The notes under the pieces were generated by a model. That model searched no databases and was not told the DNA's origin. It saw only the letters and a program-made list of their open reading frames with translations. Both the position numbers and the translations under genes were made by a program. From positions 62,001 through 126,000 of the forward strand of contig JANQFK010000023.1 of NCBI GenBank assembly GCA_028277885.1: 64,000 nucleotides of DNA. The letters run 5' to 3'. This stretch comes from Myxococcota bacterium (GTDB lineage Bacteria; Myxococcota_A; UBA9160; UBA6930). Below, piece by piece: positions 63,940 to 64,000 of this stretch. Each line of letters begins with the position of its first letter. Within the stretch, counting starts at the first letter, position 1.

Positions 63940-64000
63940 CTAGGGCGCGAGCAGCGGACCCAGCGGATCGAAGCCGCCGCCGAAGGCGGGGTGCAGGTAC
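63940..64000 (-). CDS. Possible 3' end of a minus-strand gene truncated by window edge
   Basis: Open frame ending YLHPAFGGGFDPLGPLLAP-stop on minus strand; too short to identify. Confidence 0.25.
   Translation of the reverse strand, partial: YLHPAFGGGFDPLGPLLAP

Noticed and set aside
1-64000. CRISPR arrays, rRNA/tRNA genes, prophage, IS elements, toxin-antitoxin or restriction genes
   Set aside because: No repeat-spacer pattern, tRNA-like or rRNA-like sequence, transposase, integrase or defence gene was recognisable on reading; a tool search (tRNAscan, DefenseFinder) would be decisive.

Overview
High-GC bacterial chromosomal window that is almost fully coding. No rRNA, tRNA, CRISPR array or IS transposase was recognised. 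Gene content resembles a metabolically versatile deltaproteobacteria/Myxococcota-like organism; this is an impression only, with no database search. Recognisable genes: two cytochrome P450s, CoA-ligase, enoyl-CoA hydratase and thioesterase genes, two aldehyde dehydrogenases, a patatin-like lipase, RecQ, TypA/BipA, a DPPR-synthase-like UbiA prenyltransferase, an MBOAT/AlgJ pair, a GT2/methyltransferase/TMTC-like cluster, serine acetyltransferase, a REC-GGDEF-EAL protein, an HlyD-ABC exporter and a beta-propeller/c-type cytochrome lipoprotein. Most interesting signals: (1) two separate ExbB/ExbD/TonB-like gene clusters at the start of the window and at 48.3-54.4 kb. The second is tightly overlapped, holds mostly unfamiliar envelope proteins, ends in a lytic transglycosylase and is preceded by a predicted membrane-anchored HTH regulator. 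(2) A VIT-VWA protein with a GlyGly-CTERM-like tail, translationally coupled to a rhombosortase-like protease. (3) A five-copy ~60 bp double-hairpin repeat that mostly abuts stop codons in fixed orientation. One copy has become the C-terminus of an enoyl-CoA hydratase. (4) A perfect TGTGA-N6-TCACA CRP-type site placed as in a class II promoter upstream of the patatin gene. All assignments come from reading the sequence and translations; none was checked by a search.
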